NCBI RefSeq assembly: GCF_030159255.1
Contig: NZ_BSCT01000057.1
Coordinates: forward strand, 1-35,907
Reading direction: 5' to 3'
Source of the DNA: Bradyrhizobium sp. SSBR45G
GTDB lineage: Bacteria; Pseudomonadota; Alphaproteobacteria; Rhizobiales; Xanthobacteraceae
Length of the DNA: 35,907 bases
Shown: positions 16,697 through 26,790 of the stretch, piece by piece
Numbering within the stretch: position 1 is the first letter of the stretch
Layout of the letters: every line of letters begins with the position of its first letter
The notes under the pieces: model-generated
Told to the model about the DNA's origin: nothing
The model's input: only the letters and a program-made list of their open reading frames with translations
Database searches by the model: none
Program-made: the position numbers and the translations under genes

Positions 16697-17556
16697 AGCC
16701 GGGATTCTGGATTGCGCCCGAAGGCGCCGAGCAGCCGGTCAGCGTGTTTCCGATCGGCGAGGAGGCGCTCGACAGCCAGTACAAGGGTCTGACCGCATCG
16801 GGCGCCCTGGCCAAGCTCGCCACCCTGGACTCCGAGGCGCTTGCGCGCAGCTGCCCACGCGCGGTCGACCTGCTGTCGACGATATCTGCTGCGATGGCCG
16901 GCCAGACCGCCGATGCGCCGACGCAATTGTTCCGGCTCGAAGGCCTCAACGATCTCGAACGCCGGCTGATCGACGACGTGCTCGGCGAGGGCGAGGTGGC
17001 CGGTGTCGTGGCGCTGCCCGACGGGAGGCTGGCGCAGATCCAGGAGTCCGTGCTGGCGGGCTTGTGGCGGGTGCGGCTGGAGGCGGATGAGAGCCACGAC
17101 TACATCGAGATCGGGGCCGTTCCGGAGATCGTCACGCGCGCCGCAGCTGATCTCACTGCCGGTGACATCATCATCGGGCCTGCGCCCGAAGGGACGATGA
17201 ATGCGCTGCCGGTGCTGGCCGAGATCCGCGAGCGTGCGCTGTCCTGGAAGCCCGGCCAGCGTTCGCAGACCATCAACTTCACACTGCTGCCGATGAGCCC
17301 GGCGGACATGAGCTTCCTGCAGCAGACGCTCGGCAACGGCCCCATTCAGCTCGTGTCGCGCGGCTACGGCACCTGCCGCGTGCTCGCGACCGGCGTGCGC
17401 CATGTCTGGTCGGTACAGTTCTTCAACGCCATGGACACGATCATCCTCGACACGCTCGAGGTCGGCGGCGTCCCCGTCGTCGCGCTTGCCGCGCCCGAGG
17501 ATTTCGAGGATTCCGCCGAGCGCCTGAGCCAGATCATCGAGGCCTATTTCACATGA
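16693..17556 (+). CDS. hupH: Hydrogenase assembly factor HupH (HyaF family)
   Basis: HupH (HyaF/HoxQ family) is needed for maturation of oxygen-tolerant hydrogenases, probably with HupG on the small subunit. The 287-residue protein has the family's C-terminal block around LVSRGYGTCRVLATGVRHVWSV, with the conserved RGYGTCR. It has no signal or membrane segment. The start overlaps the hupG stop and its own stop overlaps hupI, so translation is coupled. Confidence 0.9.
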   Translation: MKPGFWIAPEGAEQPVSVFPIGEEALDSQYKGLTASGALAKLATLDSEALARSCPRAVDLLSTISAAMAGQTADAPTQLFRLEGLNDLERRLIDDVLGEGEVAGVVALPDGRLAQIQESVLAGLWRVRLEADESHDYIEIGAVPEIVTRAAADLTAGDIIIGPAPEGTMNALPVLAEIRERALSWKPGQRSQTINFTLLPMSPADMSFLQQTLGNGPIQLVSRGYGTCRVLATGVRHVWSVQFFNAMDTIILDTLEVGGVPVVALAAPEDFEDSAERLSQIIEAYFT

Positions 17557-17765
17557 CCGCCGGCTTCGAGAATTTCGGTGTCCGCAGCGACCTCGCCGAC
17601 GATGTGCTGCTGGAGTGCGGCATCTGCTGGACGCGCTACGACCCGGCCGAGGGTGACGGCGTCGCGCAGATTGCGCCGGGCACGCCGTTTTCGGCCCTGC
17701 CGGACGACTGGCATTGCCCGAACTGCGATGCGCCGAAGGCCAAGTTCATGGCGGTCGAGTCATGA
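17553..17765 (+). CDS. hupI: Rubredoxin HupI
   Basis: HupI is a small electron-transfer protein with a single Fe(Cys)4 site, implicated in small-subunit cluster maturation in air. All four ligands are present in 70 residues: Cys22-x2-Cys25 (ECGICW) and Cys55-x2-Cys58 (HCPNCDAPK). Overlapping start and stop with hupH and hupJ mark it as part of the operon. Confidence 0.95.
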   Translation: MTAGFENFGVRSDLADDVLLECGICWTRYDPAEGDGVAQIAPGTPFSALPDDWHCPNCDAPKAKFMAVES

Positions 17766-18265
17766 CCGCCGCCGCGGCCGGGCAGGGGACTGCTGAGGAT
17801 GCGCCCGCCGCGTGGGGCGAGCGTCTCGCCTGCGCCTATCGCGAGATCGGCGCCCGCACCATGCGTGAGCTGCCGATCTATCACGATGCGCTCACCGTCG
17901 AAGCCGTCGGCTTCACCTGCTTTCAGGGGCGCACGATCGGCATCGTCATCACGCCCTGGTTCATGAACGTCGTCACTCCGGTCGAGCAGGGCATTGCCGG
18001 ATCGTCCGTGACGATCGCCCTCCCGGCAGGCGCATTCGCATTCACGATCGGCGACATCGCCGGGATCCGAGGGATCGCGAGCTGCTCGCTGTTCTCGCCG
18101 ATGTTCGAGTTCGAGGACATGGCGGCGGCCCGCACCGCTGCCGAGGCCGCAATGGCCACGCTGATGACAGCGCCCGATGACGCGGCGCCGCCAGCGCGCA
18201 AGACCGAGCGCGCGATCGATCGCCGCGCCTTCCTGCGCGGCACCCTCGCGGAGAGCCGTCCATGA
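17762..18265 (+). CDS. hupJ: Hydrogenase assembly chaperone HupJ (HybE family)
   Basis: HupJ (HoxT/HybE family) is thought to be a chaperone that holds back or checks the hydrogenase subunits before Tat export. The 167-residue protein shows the family core VGFTCFQGRTIGIVITPWFMNVV followed by a glycine-rich FTIGDIAGI segment and a CSLFSPMFEF block. A C-terminal Arg/Ala-rich tail is variable in the family. It has ATGA overlaps on both sides. Confidence 0.88.
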   Translation: MTAAAAGQGTAEDAPAAWGERLACAYREIGARTMRELPIYHDALTVEAVGFTCFQGRTIGIVITPWFMNVVTPVEQGIAGSSVTIALPAGAFAFTIGDIAGIRGIASCSLFSPMFEFEDMAAARTAAEAAMATLMTAPDDAAPPARKTERAIDRRAFLRGTLAESRP

Positions 18266-19365
18266 CGCTCGCCTTCCGCAATCATATCGATATCACGCTC
18301 GCGGTCGCCGACCAGGTGATCACCGGCGTCGATATCCTGCCGCGCACGCGGCCGCCGCTCGGACGGTTGTTTGCCGGCAAGCCGGCCGAGACGCTGCTGG
18401 CGGCGCTGCCGCGGCTGTTCTCGCTGTGCGCCACTGCGCACCAGGTTGCGCTGCTGTCGGCTCTGGAGGCTGCGCGCGGCGAGCAGGCCACCCCACTGAC
18501 GCGCCATCGGCGCATCAACGCCGTCATCACCGAGCGTTTCGCCGAGCTGCTGCGCGGCCTGCTGCTCGGGCCGCTGGCGGGGGATCCCGGCGCGCTGCGC
18601 CTGGCGCCGGAGCTCCTCCAGGCCGTTGCATCCCTGCAGGGCTATTCTGGTCGGCCTGCGTCGAGGCCGCGCGCCGAAACCTTGTCACAGATCAAAATGG
18701 GCCTGGGGGCTCTCGGCATAAACTTCGCGATGGAGTTTGCCTCGCCGGGAACTCCACTCGCATTGGTGATGGGGACGGTCCAGGAGGCCGCCGAGGATGG
18801 AGGATGGAGGCACATGCCATCACCGCATGGCGTGCTGTCGGCCGCCGACGATCGCGCGGTCGTCTCCCGGCTGATGGATGCGGGCACCGTCTTTGCGGAG
18901 AGCCCGGAGCTTGATGGTCGCGTCCCGGAGACCGGCGTCTGGGCCCGGCAGCCGGTGCGCGGCAGCTCTCTCGACGCTGGGCCGGTCGAACGGCTGTCGG
19001 CCAAGGTTGCGGAGATCGCCGCGCTGCTGCGCTGGATCGAGGCCGGCGAGGCCGAGGATGCAGCGGCCGATCGTGATGTCGTTGCCAGCTATGCGCTCGG
19101 CGCCGGCCGGGGCGGGGCGGCGGTCGAATGCGCGCGTGGCCGGCTGCATCATGTCGTCGAGCTGGATGCGCAAGGCGTGATCGCGCGGTTCGAGTACCTG
19201 GCACCGACGGAATGGAATTTCCATCCCCGCGGGCCGGTCGTGCGCAGCCTGACCGGCGCCGCGCTGCGCTGCCCCCGGGATCACGACGCCATCCGCACGA
19301 TGGTCGGCGCGTTCGATCCGTGCGTCGGCTATCGCCTGGCGGTGCGGGAGATGGCCGATGCATGA
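18262..19365 (+). CDS. hupK: Hydrogenase maturation scaffold HupK
   Basis: HupK (HoxV family) is a degenerate relative of the large subunit, proposed as a scaffold for the Fe(CN)2CO unit on its way to HupL. The 367-residue product retains a large-subunit-like C-terminus (APTEWNFHPRGPV and then AFDPCVGYRL). Only one cysteine of the DPCxxC ligand motif remains, and the N-terminal RxCGxC motif is absent. It cannot hold a normal NiFe site. It overlaps hypA by eight bases. Confidence 0.9.
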   Translation: MTLAFRNHIDITLAVADQVITGVDILPRTRPPLGRLFAGKPAETLLAALPRLFSLCATAHQVALLSALEAARGEQATPLTRHRRINAVITERFAELLRGLLLGPLAGDPGALRLAPELLQAVASLQGYSGRPASRPRAETLSQIKMGLGALGINFAMEFASPGTPLALVMGTVQEAAEDGGWRHMPSPHGVLSAADDRAVVSRLMDAGTVFAESPELDGRVPETGVWARQPVRGSSLDAGPVERLSAKVAEIAALLRWIEAGEAEDAAADRDVVASYALGAGRGGAAVECARGRLHHVVELDAQGVIARFEYLAPTEWNFHPRGPVVRSLTGAALRCPRDHDAIRTMVGAFDPCVGYRLAVREMADA

Positions 19366-19699
19366 GATGGCGCTGTGCGAGGGCATCGTCGAGATCGTCG
19401 AGCAGGAGGCGCGCAAGGGCGCCTTCGCGAAGGTGAAGACCGTGTGGCTGGAGATCGGCGCGCTGAGCCATGTCGCGCCGGAGGCGCTGCGGTTCTGTTT
19501 CGAGGCCGTCACGGCCCATACGATCGCGCGCGGCGCGGCGCTGGAGATCATCGAACAGAAGGGCACGGCCTGGTGCCTCGGCTGCTCGCGCAGCGTCGAG
19601 ATCAGCCAGCGCTATGAGGCCTGCCCCGAATGCGGCAGCCATCAGCTGCAGGTGACGGGCGGCGAGGACATGCGGGTCAAGGAGCTGGAGGTCGAGTGA
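19358..19699 (+). CDS. hypA: Hydrogenase nickel-insertion protein HypA
   Basis: HypA takes nickel to the large subunit together with HypB. The 113-residue protein has the N-terminal nickel motif MHE (His2) and a zinc-ribbon with CLGC (Cys73, Cys76) and CPEC (Cys89, Cys92). It overlaps the end of hupK by eight bases and the start of hypB (TGATG), so the hup and hyp genes appear to form one message. Confidence 0.95.
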   Translation: MHEMALCEGIVEIVEQEARKGAFAKVKTVWLEIGALSHVAPEALRFCFEAVTAHTIARGAALEIIEQKGTAWCLGCSRSVEISQRYEACPECGSHQLQVTGGEDMRVKELEVE

Positions 19700-20679
19700 T
19701 GTGTACGGTGTGCGGCTGCGGTGACGGCAAATCCTCGATCGAAACCGGTGATCACCATCACGATCACGGCGATCACCATCATCATGCTCACGGACATGAT
19801 CACAGTCATGATCATGTCGGGCACCACCACGGTCATCACCACCATGATCACGACCACGACCACGATCATGGTCATGGTCACCATCATCACGACCATGATG
19901 ATCATGGGCATGACCACCACCACGCGCATGGCTCTGCCGATCACATCGACTGCTCGGCCAACCCGGCCGGCCAGGAGGTTGCCGGCCTGTCGAGCGGGCG
20001 TATCATCCAGATCGAGCGCGACATCCTCGGCAAGAACAACCGTCTGGCGGCGGAGAACCGCGCGCGCTTCGCTGCACACGACGTGCTGGCATTCAACTTC
20101 GTCTCGAGTCCAGGCGCCGGCAAGACATCGCTGCTGGTTCGTGCCGTCTCGGACCTCAAGCAGAGCCGTCCGGTCGCGGTGATCGAGGGTGATCAGCAGA
20201 CCTCCAACGATGCCGAGCGCATCCGCGCCACCGGCGTGCCAGCCATCCAGATCAACACCGGCAAGGGATGTCATCTCGATGCGGCCATGGTCGGCGAAGC
20301 CTATGGCCGGCTGGCGCCGCTGCGCGGCGGCCTGCTGTTCATCGAGAATGTCGGCAACCTCGTCTGTCCGGCTGCCTTCGATCTTGGCGAGGCCTGCAAG
20401 ATCGTGGTGTTCTCCACCACCGAGGGCGAGGACAAGCCGCTCAAATATCCCGACATGTTTGCAGCGTCTGCGCTGATGCTGATCAACAAGATCGATCTGG
20501 CGCCGGTGCTCGACTTCGATCTCGCGCAGACCATCGAATATGCCCGCCGCGTCAATCCGAAGATCGAGGTGCTGACAATCTCTGCCAAGACCGGCGAAGG
20601 CTTCTCCGCGTTCTATGCCTGGATCCGGAAGCAGGCGGACAAGATGCGTGCCGGCGTGCTGGGCGCGGTACAGGGATGA
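19699..20679 (+). CDS. hypB: Hydrogenase nickel GTPase HypB with long His-rich domain
   Basis: HypB is a SIMIBI-class GTPase that loads nickel with HypA. The 326-residue protein starts with the metal motif MCTVCGCG (Cys2, Cys5, Cys7). Residues 19-86 are an exceptionally His/Asp/Gly-rich stretch with 37 histidines by my count, likely a nickel store. The GTPase domain follows, with the P-loop SSPGAGKTS, the metal-site segment ENVGNLVCPAAFDLGE and NKID. The frame opens earlier at 19630, but 19699 overlaps the hypA stop and gives the conserved N-terminus. Confidence 0.96.
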   Translation: MCTVCGCGDGKSSIETGDHHHDHGDHHHHAHGHDHSHDHVGHHHGHHHHDHDHDHDHGHGHHHHDHDDHGHDHHHAHGSADHIDCSANPAGQEVAGLSSGRIIQIERDILGKNNRLAAENRARFAAHDVLAFNFVSSPGAGKTSLLVRAVSDLKQSRPVAVIEGDQQTSNDAERIRATGVPAIQINTGKGCHLDAAMVGEAYGRLAPLRGGLLFIENVGNLVCPAAFDLGEACKIVVFSTTEGEDKPLKYPDMFAASALMLINKIDLAPVLDFDLAQTIEYARRVNPKIEVLTISAKTGEGFSAFYAWIRKQADKMRAGVLGAVQG

Positions 20680-22934
20680 GCATGCCGGGCCCGACATTGG
20701 CGACGGATCGCACGCGCCTCAGGCTCCGCATTCGCGGTGCCGTGCAGGGCGTGGGCTTTCGTCCCTATGTTCATGGCCTGGCCACGCGCCATCGCCTCGG
20801 CGGCTTCGTCGCCAATGACGCTGACGGCGTCGTCATCGAGGTCGAGGGTGAGAACGTCGTTTCGTTCGTCGAGGCGCTGCCGCGGCAGGCGCCGCCCTTG
20901 GCGCGCATCGATGACATCGCCGTCGAGACGATCGCGGCCGAGGCAAGTGCGGATTTCCGGATCAACGCGAGCATCAGTGGGCGGGTGACCACCCGCATCG
21001 TTCCGGACGCCGCCACCTGTCCGGCTTGCCTCGCCGAGCTGTTCGATCCCGGCAGCCGCTTCCACCTCTATCCCTTCGTCAACTGCACCCATTGTGGCCC
21101 ACGCTTCACCATCGCCGAATGCCTCCCTTACGACCGTGCGGCGACCGCGATGAAGCGCTTTCCAATGTGCACGGCCTGCCGCGCCGACTACGAGGATCCC
21201 GCCGGGCGCCGCTTCCATGCCGAGGCGATCTCCTGTCCCGACTGCGGGCCGCGGCTGAGCCACGCGGTGGGCGACATTGCGGCCGCAGTTGCTGACGGCA
21301 GGATCGTCGCCATCAAGGGGCTCGGCGGCTATCAGTTGCTGTGCGATGCTCGCCGCGAGGAGACGGTTCAGCGGCTGCGTATGCGCAAGCAGCGCGATGG
21401 CAAGCCGTTTGCGGTGATGGTGGCCTCGGCTGCGGTTGCATCCGGGATTGCCGAGATCGATGCAGCCGAGCGCGTCGTGCTGGAGCAGGTCGCGCGGCCG
21501 ATCGTGCTGGTGAGATCGCGCCACGTCGTCGCGCCGTCGGTCGCGCCGGGTCTCACCAGGATCGGCGTCATGCTGCCGGTCGCGCCGCTGCATCATCTGA
21601 TCTTCGACGCGCTCCGCGCGCAGGACTGCGAGACCGCGTGGGCGCTGGTCTGCACCAGCGCCAATCCGAGCGGCGAGCCGCTGCTGACCGACAATGACGA
21701 GGCGCTGACTGGGCTGGCAGATATTGCAGATCTGATCGTCACCCACGACCGGGATATCGTCATCCGCGCCGATGATTCCGTGCTCGCGGTGACATCCGGC
21801 GTTCCCCGTTTCATCCGGCGTGCCCGTGGCTTCGTGCCAGAACCGATCCGGCTGCCGCGCGTCATGCCGCCGGTGCTCGCGGTCGGCGCGCAGCTGAAGG
21901 CGACGGTCACGGTGACGCGCGGCGACGAGGCGTTCGTGTCGCAGCATCTCGGTGATCTCGACACGGCCGCCGCGATCCGCTTCTTCGAGGAGACCATCCG
22001 CCATCTCACTTCCATCCTCGACGTTGAGCCGGTGGTGATCGCGCATGACCTGCATCCAGACATGGCGTCGACGCGGTTCGCGCATGCGTACGGCCTGCCG
22101 ACCTTCGCCGTCCAGCACCATCATGCCCATGCCGCGTCGGTCATCGCCGAGCATGGATTGCGCGAGCCCGCGCTTGCGCTGGTGCTCGATGGCTACGGCT
22201 ATGGCAGCGATGGCGGCCCCTGGGGCGGTGAGCTCTTGCTGTGCCACGGAGCCAGCTTTCAACGTCTCGGACACCTCGCGCCATTGAAGATGCCGGGCGG
22301 CGACCGCGCCGCGCGCGAGCCCTGGCGCATGGCGGCGTCCGTGCTGCACGAGGCCGGGCGTGGCGGCGACATTGCATCGCGCTTTGCCGCTCAGCCTCAG
22401 GCGCGGCATCTGCCGATGCTGCTGGAGCGCGCTGATGTGCCGGTCACGACCAGCGCTGGCCGGCTGTTCGATGCGGTGGCCGGATTGCTCGGTGTCAGTA
22501 CGATCCAGAGCTACGAGGGCGAGGCCGCCATGAAGCTCGAGGCGCTGGTGCGTGCGCCGTCGACGCTGGCGCACGGCTGGATCATCGAGGATGGCGTGCT
22601 GTCGCTGCGGCCGCTGCTGACCTATCTGATCGAACGTGATCTGCATGCCGTCGATGCCGCCGAGCTCTTTCACGGCACGCTGTCTGCCGCCTGCGTCGAC
22701 TGGATCGCGGCAGCGTCGCGCGCGACCGGCGTCGGCAGCGTCGTGCTGGCTGGCGGCTGCTTCCTCAATGCTCATCTCTCGGACGAGATCGTCCGCGGCT
22801 GCGTTGCGGCCGGGCTCAAGCCGCTGCTGCCGCGGCGATTGCCGCCCAATGACGGCGGTCTGAGCCTGGGCCAGGCCTGGGTCGCAGGCCTGCAACTCGG
22901 CGAACAACAAGCTATGCCCGGAGGGATCGTCTGA
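20676..22934 (+). CDS. hypF: Carbamoyltransferase HypF
   Basis: HypF makes the thiocarbamate on HypE from carbamoyl phosphate, the source of the cyanide ligands. The 752 residues show the full domain order: acylphosphatase-like (RGAVQGVGFRPYVHGLA, about 18-34), two C-x2-C-x18-C-x2-C zinc fingers (about 110-190), a YrdC-like domain, and a Kae1-like C-terminal half with VQHHHAHAASV and VLAGGCFLN. The start overlaps hypB (ATGA); the long upstream open frame is a shadow of hypB. Confidence 0.96.
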   Translation: MSMPGPTLATDRTRLRLRIRGAVQGVGFRPYVHGLATRHRLGGFVANDADGVVIEVEGENVVSFVEALPRQAPPLARIDDIAVETIAAEASADFRINASISGRVTTRIVPDAATCPACLAELFDPGSRFHLYPFVNCTHCGPRFTIAECLPYDRAATAMKRFPMCTACRADYEDPAGRRFHAEAISCPDCGPRLSHAVGDIAAAVADGRIVAIKGLGGYQLLCDARREETVQRLRMRKQRDGKPFAVMVASAAVASGIAEIDAAERVVLEQVARPIVLVRSRHVVAPSVAPGLTRIGVMLPVAPLHHLIFDALRAQDCETAWALVCTSANPSGEPLLTDNDEALTGLADIADLIVTHDRDIVIRADDSVLAVTSGVPRFIRRARGFVPEPIRLPRVMPPVLAVGAQLKATVTVTRGDEAFVSQHLGDLDTAAAIRFFEETIRHLTSILDVEPVVIAHDLHPDMASTRFAHAYGLPTFAVQHHHAHAASVIAEHGLREPALALVLDGYGYGSDGGPWGGELLLCHGASFQRLGHLAPLKMPGGDRAAREPWRMAASVLHEAGRGGDIASRFAAQPQARHLPMLLERADVPVTTSAGRLFDAVAGLLGVSTIQSYEGEAAMKLEALVRAPSTLAHGWIIEDGVLSLRPLLTYLIERDLHAVDAAELFHGTLSAACVDWIAAASRATGVGSVVLAGGCFLNAHLSDEIVRGCVAAGLKPLLPRRLPPNDGGLSLGQAWVAGLQLGEQQAMPGGIV

Positions 22935-23170
22935 TGTGCCTGGCCATACCTGCTGAGGTGATCAAGCTGTTGCCTGACGACATGGCGATCGTGTCGATCG
23001 ACGGCGTCAGCAAGGAGGTCTCGGTCGCGCTGATCGAGGAGATCGCCGTCGGCGACTACGTCATTCTCCATGTCGGCCACGCGCTCACAAAAATTGATCC
23101 GGAAGAGGCACGCGAGACGCTCGATCTGCTCCGGCAGATGGGCGCAGCGGCGGCGGAGGTTGCGCCATGA
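22934..23170 (+). CDS. hypC: Hydrogenase maturation chaperone HypC
   Basis: HypC carries the Fe(CN)2CO group with HypD and hands it to the large-subunit precursor. The 78-residue protein begins with MCLAIP, where Cys2 is essential. It is a paralogue of HupF but lacks HupF's C-terminal extension. The start overlaps hypF by one base (TGATG) and its end overlaps hypD. Confidence 0.95.
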   Translation: MCLAIPAEVIKLLPDDMAIVSIDGVSKEVSVALIEEIAVGDYVILHVGHALTKIDPEEARETLDLLRQMGAAAAEVAP

Positions 23171-24294
23171 AATATGCCGACGAGTTTCGCGACAAGGAGC
23201 TGGCCATGGGGCTGGCGCGCGCGATCCGTGCCAAGGCCGACCCGGCGCGCGCCTATCGTTTCATGGAGTTCTGCGGCGGTCACACCCATGCGATCGCGCG
23301 CTACGGCCTGGAGGACATGCTGCCGGACAACGTCCGCATGATCCACGGCCCCGGCTGTCCAGTCTGCGTGCTGCCGGCCGGCCGCATCGACATGGCGATC
23401 GCGCTGGCCACGCGGCCCGAAGTCATCCTCTGCGTCTATGGCGATCTCATGCGGGTGCCCGGCTCGCGCGGCTCCTCGCTGCTGAAGGCGAAGGCGCGCG
23501 GCGCCGACATCCGCATGGTGTATTCGACCTTGGATGCGATCGCGCTGGCCGAACAGAATCCGGGCCGCGAGATCGTGTTCTTCGCCATCGGCTTCGAGAC
23601 CACGACGCCGCCGACCGCGGTGATGATCCGGGCCGCCGAAAAGAAGCGGTTGACGAATTTCAGCGTGTTCTGCAACCACGTGCTGACGCCGCCGGCGATG
23701 CGCGCGATCCTCGACAGCGACACGCCGATCGAGATCGACGGCTTCGTCGGACCGGCCCATGTCTCGACCGTGATCGGCACCGAGCCCTACGCGCCATTCG
23801 CGCGCGACGACGGCAAGCCGGTCGTGATCGCGGGCTTCGAGCCGCTCGACATGATGCAGGCGATCCTGATGCTGATCGAGCAGGTCAATGACGGCCGGCA
23901 CGAGGTGGAGAACCAGTATCGCCGCGCGGTCACCGGCCGCGGCAATGGGCGCGCCATCCGAGAGATGGCCGAGATCTTCGAGCTCCGCGAGGAGTTCGAG
24001 TGGCGCGGCCTCGGCAGCATTCCGTCGAGCGCATTGAAGCTGCGGCCGGCCTTTGCGCATCTCGATGCCGAGCTGCGCTTCGCCATGTCCGAGCGCGTCG
24101 TCGCCGACAATCCGGCCTGCGAATGTCCGGCGATTCTGCGCGGGCTGAAGAAGCCGGTGGACTGCAAACTGTTCGGCACGGCGTGCACGCCGGAGACGCC
24201 AGTCGGCTCGTGCATGGTGTCGTCGGAGGGCGCCTGCGCGGCGCATTGGACCTATGGCCGCTTCCGCGACCATCAGCGGAGGCTTGCATCATGA
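23167..24294 (+). CDS. hypD: Hydrogenase Fe-cofactor assembly protein HypD
   Basis: HypD is the [4Fe-4S] scaffold on which Fe(CN)2CO is built. The 375-residue protein has all family motifs: FMEFCGGHTHAI, HGPGCPVCVLP, FAIGFETTTPPTA, and the C-terminal cysteine cluster CECPAILRG, DCKLFGTAC, GSCMVSSEGAC. Length and motifs are normal. The start overlaps hypC and the end overlaps hypE (ATGA). Confidence 0.97.
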   Translation: MKYADEFRDKELAMGLARAIRAKADPARAYRFMEFCGGHTHAIARYGLEDMLPDNVRMIHGPGCPVCVLPAGRIDMAIALATRPEVILCVYGDLMRVPGSRGSSLLKAKARGADIRMVYSTLDAIALAEQNPGREIVFFAIGFETTTPPTAVMIRAAEKKRLTNFSVFCNHVLTPPAMRAILDSDTPIEIDGFVGPAHVSTVIGTEPYAPFARDDGKPVVIAGFEPLDMMQAILMLIEQVNDGRHEVENQYRRAVTGRGNGRAIREMAEIFELREEFEWRGLGSIPSSALKLRPAFAHLDAELRFAMSERVVADNPACECPAILRGLKKPVDCKLFGTACTPETPVGSCMVSSEGACAAHWTYGRFRDHQRRLAS

Positions 24295-25331
24295 GCATGC
24301 ACCAGCGCCGGCTCGACCTCAAGAACGGCTGTGTCGATCTCTCGCACGGTGCCGGCGGCCGCGCGATGGCGCAACTGATCGCCGGCCTGTTCCATGAGGC
24401 CTTCGGCAATGAATGGCTGGCGCGCGGCAACGACCAGTCCGCTTTCGATGTCGCGGCCGGCCGCATGGTGATGACAACCGACGGCTATGTGGTGTCGCCG
24501 CTGTTCTTCCCCGGCGGCAATATCGGCTCGCTCGCGGTGCACGGCACCGTCAACGACATTGCGATGGCAGGCGCCAAGCCGCTCTATCTGTCGGCCAGCT
24601 TCATCATCGAGGAGGGATTTTCATTCGCGGATCTGAAGCGGATTGCCGACGCGATGGGCCAGGCCGCGCGCGATGCCGGCATCGCGATCATCACCGGCGA
24701 CACCAAGGTGGTCGAGCGCGGCAAGGCGGATGGCGTGTTCATCTCGACCGCCGGCGTCGGCGTCGTGCCTGACGGGCTTGACCTCTCGGCCGACAAGGCA
24801 AGGCCGGGCGATCGCGTGCTGCTGTCCGGCAGTCTCGGCGACCACGGCGTCGCCATCATGTCGAAGCGGCAGAACCTGACCTTCGACACCGAGATCGTCT
24901 CCGATTCCGCCTCGCTGCATGGTCTGGTCGCCGACATGGTGGCCGCCGGCGGCAATGGCATCAGGCTGATGCGCGACCCGACGCGCGGCGGGCTCGCGGC
25001 CACGATGAACGAGATCGCGCAGCAATCCAATCTCGGCTTCCGCCTGCAGGAGGAGGCCATCCCGGTGAAGCCGGCCGTGGCCGCAGCCTGCGAACTGCTC
25101 GGGCTCGATCCGCTTCACGTCGCCAATGAGGGCAAGCTCGTTGCGGTCGTCGCGCCGGAGGTCGTCGGCGCCGTGCTCGCCGCCATGCAGGCGCATCCGC
25201 TCGGACGCGACGCCGCCGAGATCGGCGAGGCCGTCGGCGACGATCACCGCTTCGTCCAGATGGCCACGAGCTTCGGTGGCGGCCGCATCGTCGACTGGCT
25301 GTCGGGCGAGCAGCTGCCGCGGATCTGCTGA
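24291..25331 (+). CDS. hypE: Cyanide-forming protein HypE
   Basis: HypE dehydrates its C-terminal thiocarboxamide to thiocyanate, which supplies the CN ligands. The 346-residue protein belongs to the PurM/AIR-synthase fold (LSHGAGGRAM near the N-terminus, then ITGDTKVVERGKADG). It ends in the required PRIC, where the last residue Cys346 carries the group. The start overlaps hypD; hoxA starts two bases after the stop. Confidence 0.97.
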   Translation: MSMHQRRLDLKNGCVDLSHGAGGRAMAQLIAGLFHEAFGNEWLARGNDQSAFDVAAGRMVMTTDGYVVSPLFFPGGNIGSLAVHGTVNDIAMAGAKPLYLSASFIIEEGFSFADLKRIADAMGQAARDAGIAIITGDTKVVERGKADGVFISTAGVGVVPDGLDLSADKARPGDRVLLSGSLGDHGVAIMSKRQNLTFDTEIVSDSASLHGLVADMVAAGGNGIRLMRDPTRGGLAATMNEIAQQSNLGFRLQEEAIPVKPAVAAACELLGLDPLHVANEGKLVAVVAPEVVGAVLAAMQAHPLGRDAAEIGEAVGDDHRFVQMATSFGGGRIVDWLSGEQLPRIC

Positions 25332-25332
25332 G

Positions 25333-26764
<1,432 letters not shown>

Positions 26765-26790
<26 letters not shown>

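Noticed and set aside
19753..19960. Repetitive CAC/CAT/GAT tract looking like a repeat array
   Set aside because: It is in frame within hypB and encodes the His-rich domain; there are no regular spacers, so it is not CRISPR.
20613..22910. 765-codon open frame on the minus strand
   Set aside because: It is a shadow of hypF, which shows all expected domains on the plus strand.
23094..23107. Half FixK/FNR box (TTGATCCGG) before hypD
   Set aside because: Only one half-site fits and it lies inside hypC coding sequence; the matching ATCAA half is absent.
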